NCBI GenBank assembly: GCA_024682655.1
Contig: JAIKYZ010000024.1
Location: 1 to 64,000, forward strand
Origin: Treponema sp.
GTDB taxonomy: Bacteria > Spirochaetota > Spirochaetia > Treponematales > Treponemataceae
Direction of reading: 5' to 3'
Length of the DNA: 64,000 nucleotides
Below, piece by piece: positions 60,980-64,000 of this stretch (its first letter is position 1; each line of letters opens with the position of its first letter). The notes beneath the pieces are model-generated. The model was not told where the DNA came from, ran no database searches, and saw nothing but the letters and a program-made list of their open reading frames with translations. Made by a program: the position numbers and the translations under genes.

Positions 60980-61741
60980 TTATTCTTCTATTGGGGCTAT
61001 CGGATCTACATCAAAAATCTTTGCAATTTGTTTTCTTGTGGCTTCCATATCTTTAGGGTAGGGTGCAGTAAAAGTCATCTTTTCCCCAGAGCTAGGATGT
61101 GTAATTTCTATTTTGTAGGCGTGTAAGGCAAGTCTGGAAAGTAAAGGTCTTTCTTCATCTTCATTTCCGTTCCACTTTTTTTTGATTTCGCTAAGACGAA
61201 CAGGCTTTTGATTTCCACTGTAGAGGGGGTCGCAAACTATAGACAAACCATTAGCCGCAAGATGAACTCTGATTTGATGAGTTCTACCGGTTTTAGGTTT
61301 TGCTTCAATCCATGAATAAGGGCCGCAGGAACCAAAATTATGAAAATCAGTTATACTTGGCTTTCCGAATTTTTTATCTACAACAGTACGATGACGATTA
61401 TCTCCATCTGGCTTTAATTTTAAGTCAACATGCAAATCTTCCCATAAAGGATGGCCATAAACCAAAGCGTGATAAGTTTTATTTACCTGACGATTTTCAA
61501 ACTGCATAGAAAGATTTCTTTGAGCCTGGGCATTTCGGGCGTAAATAATAATTCCACTGGTATCTTTATCAATTCTGTGAACTGCATAGAGTTTTCCAAA
61601 TTCTTTTTCGGCAAGTAAATCCAGGCGAGGGGCATCTGGATTGTAACGGTCAGCAGCAATTAAGATTCCGCTTCTTTTATTTAAGACGATAATATCTTCA
61701 TCTGAATATAAAACTGAATAATCAAAATTTTTATTAGCCAT
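60980..61741 (-). CDS. RluA-family pseudouridine synthase
   Basis: VHRIDKDTSGIIIYARN; EAKPKTGRTHQIRVHLAANGLSIVCDPLY. Confidence 0.96.
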   Translation of the reverse strand: MANKNFDYSVLYSDEDIIVLNKRSGILIAADRYNPDAPRLDLLAEKEFGKLYAVHRIDKDTSGIIIYARNAQAQRNLSMQFENRQVNKTYHALVYGHPLWEDLHVDLKLKPDGDNRHRTVVDKKFGKPSITDFHNFGSCGPYSWIEAKPKTGRTHQIRVHLAANGLSIVCDPLYSGNQKPVRLSEIKKKWNGNEDEERPLLSRLALHAYKIEITHPSSGEKMTFTAPYPKDMEATRKQIAKIFDVDPIAPIEE

Positions 61742-61881
61742 AAAAAAAATATATCAGAATTCCATTATTAAAAAAAGAGAAATAAATTTGGAATAACAGT
61801 GATTTTTTTTTAAGTAAAATAACTTTGGTTACCTCTTAAAAAATATTTAAAAGTAAATATCTAACAACTTGTTTTTTTTTC

Positions 61882-61909
61882 TTGACAACTAAAATTGGAG
61901 TGTTATCAT
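61882..61909 (+). promoter_or_regulatory. sigma70-type promoter
   Basis: TTGACA 61882-61887, 16-bp spacer, TATCAT 61904-61909. Confidence 0.6.
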
Positions 61910-61982
61910 TATTGTAAAAGGAGCTTACGACAAAGGTCGTTGACCTGTAAGTTTCTATAAAAAAAAAGGAGGATTTTTTCAA

Positions 61983-63233
61983 ATGAAAAAAATCGTAATG
62001 GGAATTGTAGCACTTGCTTGTGCTGCTTCTATGTTTGCCGTAGATATCGCTGCCCGTGTTGTACTCGATGGTACAATTGCTGATGGAACAATCGATATCA
62101 ATGGTGATGAAACTAAAGAAAGCACTCTTAACTTCTGGAAACTTAGTAAATATGATCAGAAAGATAGCGATGCTTTGGTAATGTCAGTTAATGGCGATAA
62201 ATCTGGAGCTCAGTTCCAGATGTGGTACAAGTATGATGGTTCTGGTTCAGCAGCCCCTTCTATTCGTTCAACAAGCCTTTGGTTCAAACCAATTGATATG
62301 CTCAAAGTAACAGTTGGTGATGTTTCTGTTGGAACATATAAAGAATCAATCGACTGGTGGAAAGCTCCAGCTGGTGAAGCTGCAAGTGCTCACGCAACAT
62401 ACACATGGTCTTCTTATGCAACTGTTGAAGGTTCTGGTATCAGCTTAGAACTTACTCCAATTGATGGATTATGGCTTAATGCTGGTATTGCTGCAGGTGC
62501 AGATAATGAATTTGCAACAATTTCATTTGATGAAACAGAAAATGAAACTTACAAGGCATGGGGTGCTGCTGCAAAATATGACTTCGCTGGACTTCTTGGT
62601 TTACCTTTAAGTGCTGCTGTTTCTTATCGTGATGCAGGAAAAGATGATGTAAAAATTGCTGCTATCGGTGCTGAATATGGTAACCGCTGGGGTGATGGTT
62701 TCTACGGATTCTTAAATGCTCGTACAAGATTCGAAAACTTTACTTACACATATACAGATACAAGTACAGCAACACCTGCTTACATTGGTACAAAACACAC
62801 ATTAACACAGGAAAATGCTCTTCAGGCTGTTATGATCGACAATATGGTTAAATATCAGGCTGGTGCTTTCCAGGTAATGGGACGTTTCCCTGTAACAATC
62901 AGAACTGTAAAAGATGTAGCTGGTCTTGCAGCTGCTAACGGATACGTAGATCCTTCATGGATGGCTTATGAAATTAAAGCTTCTTATGCATTCAGTGGAT
63001 TTGGTGTATACGGTGATGTTGAAAACGATCACGCAGTTACATTCGATGAAAACTTCCTTCCTGTTTTCTTAAACATGACAGTTAAAGCTGGTGTTACAGC
63101 AAACTTCGGTTCAGTTGCATTGGACTCAGGTGTTCAGGTTGCTCTTCCTACATTTGCTAAGAACGATGGAAAACTTGAATCAACAAGTAACATGACATGG
63201 TCTGTTCCATTCAATGTTTCAATTGGATTCTAA
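61983..63233 (+). CDS. outer-membrane porin-like beta-barrel
   Basis: Signal peptide MKKIVMGIVALACAASMFA; amphipathic strand pattern; terminates VPFNVSIGF. Confidence 0.7.
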   Translation: MKKIVMGIVALACAASMFAVDIAARVVLDGTIADGTIDINGDETKESTLNFWKLSKYDQKDSDALVMSVNGDKSGAQFQMWYKYDGSGSAAPSIRSTSLWFKPIDMLKVTVGDVSVGTYKESIDWWKAPAGEAASAHATYTWSSYATVEGSGISLELTPIDGLWLNAGIAAGADNEFATISFDETENETYKAWGAAAKYDFAGLLGLPLSAAVSYRDAGKDDVKIAAIGAEYGNRWGDGFYGFLNARTRFENFTYTYTDTSTATPAYIGTKHTLTQENALQAVMIDNMVKYQAGAFQVMGRFPVTIRTVKDVAGLAAANGYVDPSWMAYEIKASYAFSGFGVYGDVENDHAVTFDENFLPVFLNMTVKAGVTANFGSVALDSGVQVALPTFAKNDGKLESTSNMTWSVPFNVSIGF

Positions 63234-63256
63234 TGTAAAAAAAGGAGAAACGAACG

Positions 63257-63898
63257 ATGAAAAAGACATTTAAAATTTTAGCAGGTCTTGCACTTGCTAC
63301 AGCAATGATTTTCACCTCTTGTTCATATACAGGTGAAGATACTACAGAATTAGTTCCAGATGTAACTGGTTTTGTAAATGGAGATACAACAACTGCTTTC
63401 GGTGGATTAAAAATTTCCGATGCATATTGTGGAACATATGATGGAACTGCTGATGAACCAGCTACTGTCAAAAACGATGCTGGACAGGTAGTTCTTAATG
63501 TAGAAAATGGAATTATTGAATTAGGATTCTTTTCATGGGATAATTTCGTTATTGACTTAGGAAAAACTGTTGACCTTAGTGAAGCAAAAAAACTTAAGAT
63601 TGCTGTTTACGTTAAAGATTATACACCTGGAGATGCTATTGTTTTCGAAGTTGCTGATAAAGACAAGAATGCTGTAGGAATTAATTCTTGGACTGATGCT
63701 ACATTATTCAAAGATCTTAGCGACACTGTAAAAGAATATGTAGTTGATTTATCTACACTCTCTGATCAGGCAGGTAATGGAAAATTCGCTGGTGCTGCTG
63801 CTGATTATGATGCTTCTAAAGTTCAGTACTTTGGTATTAACCCACGTGGAGCTGCTGGACAGTTCTATATTAAATCAATCACAGTTGTAACTGAATAA
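63257..63898 (+). CDS. putative lipoprotein with carbohydrate-binding-like beta fold
   Basis: Lipobox IFTSC; FFSWDNFVIDLGKTVDLSEAKKLKIAVYV beta-sandwich-like pattern. Confidence 0.6.
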   Translation: MKKTFKILAGLALATAMIFTSCSYTGEDTTELVPDVTGFVNGDTTTAFGGLKISDAYCGTYDGTADEPATVKNDAGQVVLNVENGIIELGFFSWDNFVIDLGKTVDLSEAKKLKIAVYVKDYTPGDAIVFEVADKDKNAVGINSWTDATLFKDLSDTVKEYVVDLSTLSDQAGNGKFAGAAADYDASKVQYFGINPRGAAGQFYIKSITVVTE

Positions 63899-63932
63899 GT
63901 TCAACAATAAGTTGATTTAATTAAAAACATAA

Positions 63933-63972
63933 GCTCGATGAAATATTATAAATATTTCGTCGGGCTTTTTTA
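63933..63972 (+). terminator. intrinsic terminator
   Basis: AGCTCGATGAAATATT...AATATTTCGTCGGGCTTTTTT. Confidence 0.85.
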
Positions 63973-64000
63973 TTTAGGGGTTAATACAACCCCTAAAAAC
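63969..64000. repeat. second copy of the dispersed AGGGGTTaatacAACCCCT repeat, cut by window end
   Basis: tttatttaggggttaatacaacccctaaaaac matches 48735-48766 except one base. Confidence 0.85.

Overview
This 64 kb AT-rich window looks chromosomal and Treponema-like; that assignment is inference from gene content (V-type ATPase operon, spirochaete-style beta-barrels, a pgk / tpiA / secG / V-ATPase gene order). Housekeeping content: gap (5' truncated by the window), pgk, tpiA, secG, a nine-gene V-ATPase cluster flanked by PTS-IIA, UspA and DnaJ genes, map, an HtrA/DegP protease, purE, purL, a CNNM/CorC pair and an RluA-family synthase. Accessory content: an XRE-HTH/FliM/SpoA fusion split by a T7 frameshift, an IS3-family element inserted in a ~37-bp GC-rich tandem array, a trxA + radical-SAM pair, two GGDEF-EAL proteins, an HD-GYP protein, and a ~22 kb envelope locus between pgk and tpiA (two barrel/transglutaminase-like/TPR proteins, a ~3,950-aa Ig-like lipoprotein, two FecR-like proteins, a CHASE2 adenylate cyclase, a small lipoprotein). 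The most unusual signal is non-coding. Short structured cassettes directly after gap (exact 233-bp period) and tpiA (~111 bp) each end in another copy of the host gene's C-terminal codons plus stop. In gap the copies differ only at synonymous sites. The two loci share a multi-stem core containing TAGGGCAAAT. This suggests small mobile or recombining 3'-end cassettes that rebuild the gene tail. All calls come from reading the sequence and supplied ORFs; no database search was run.
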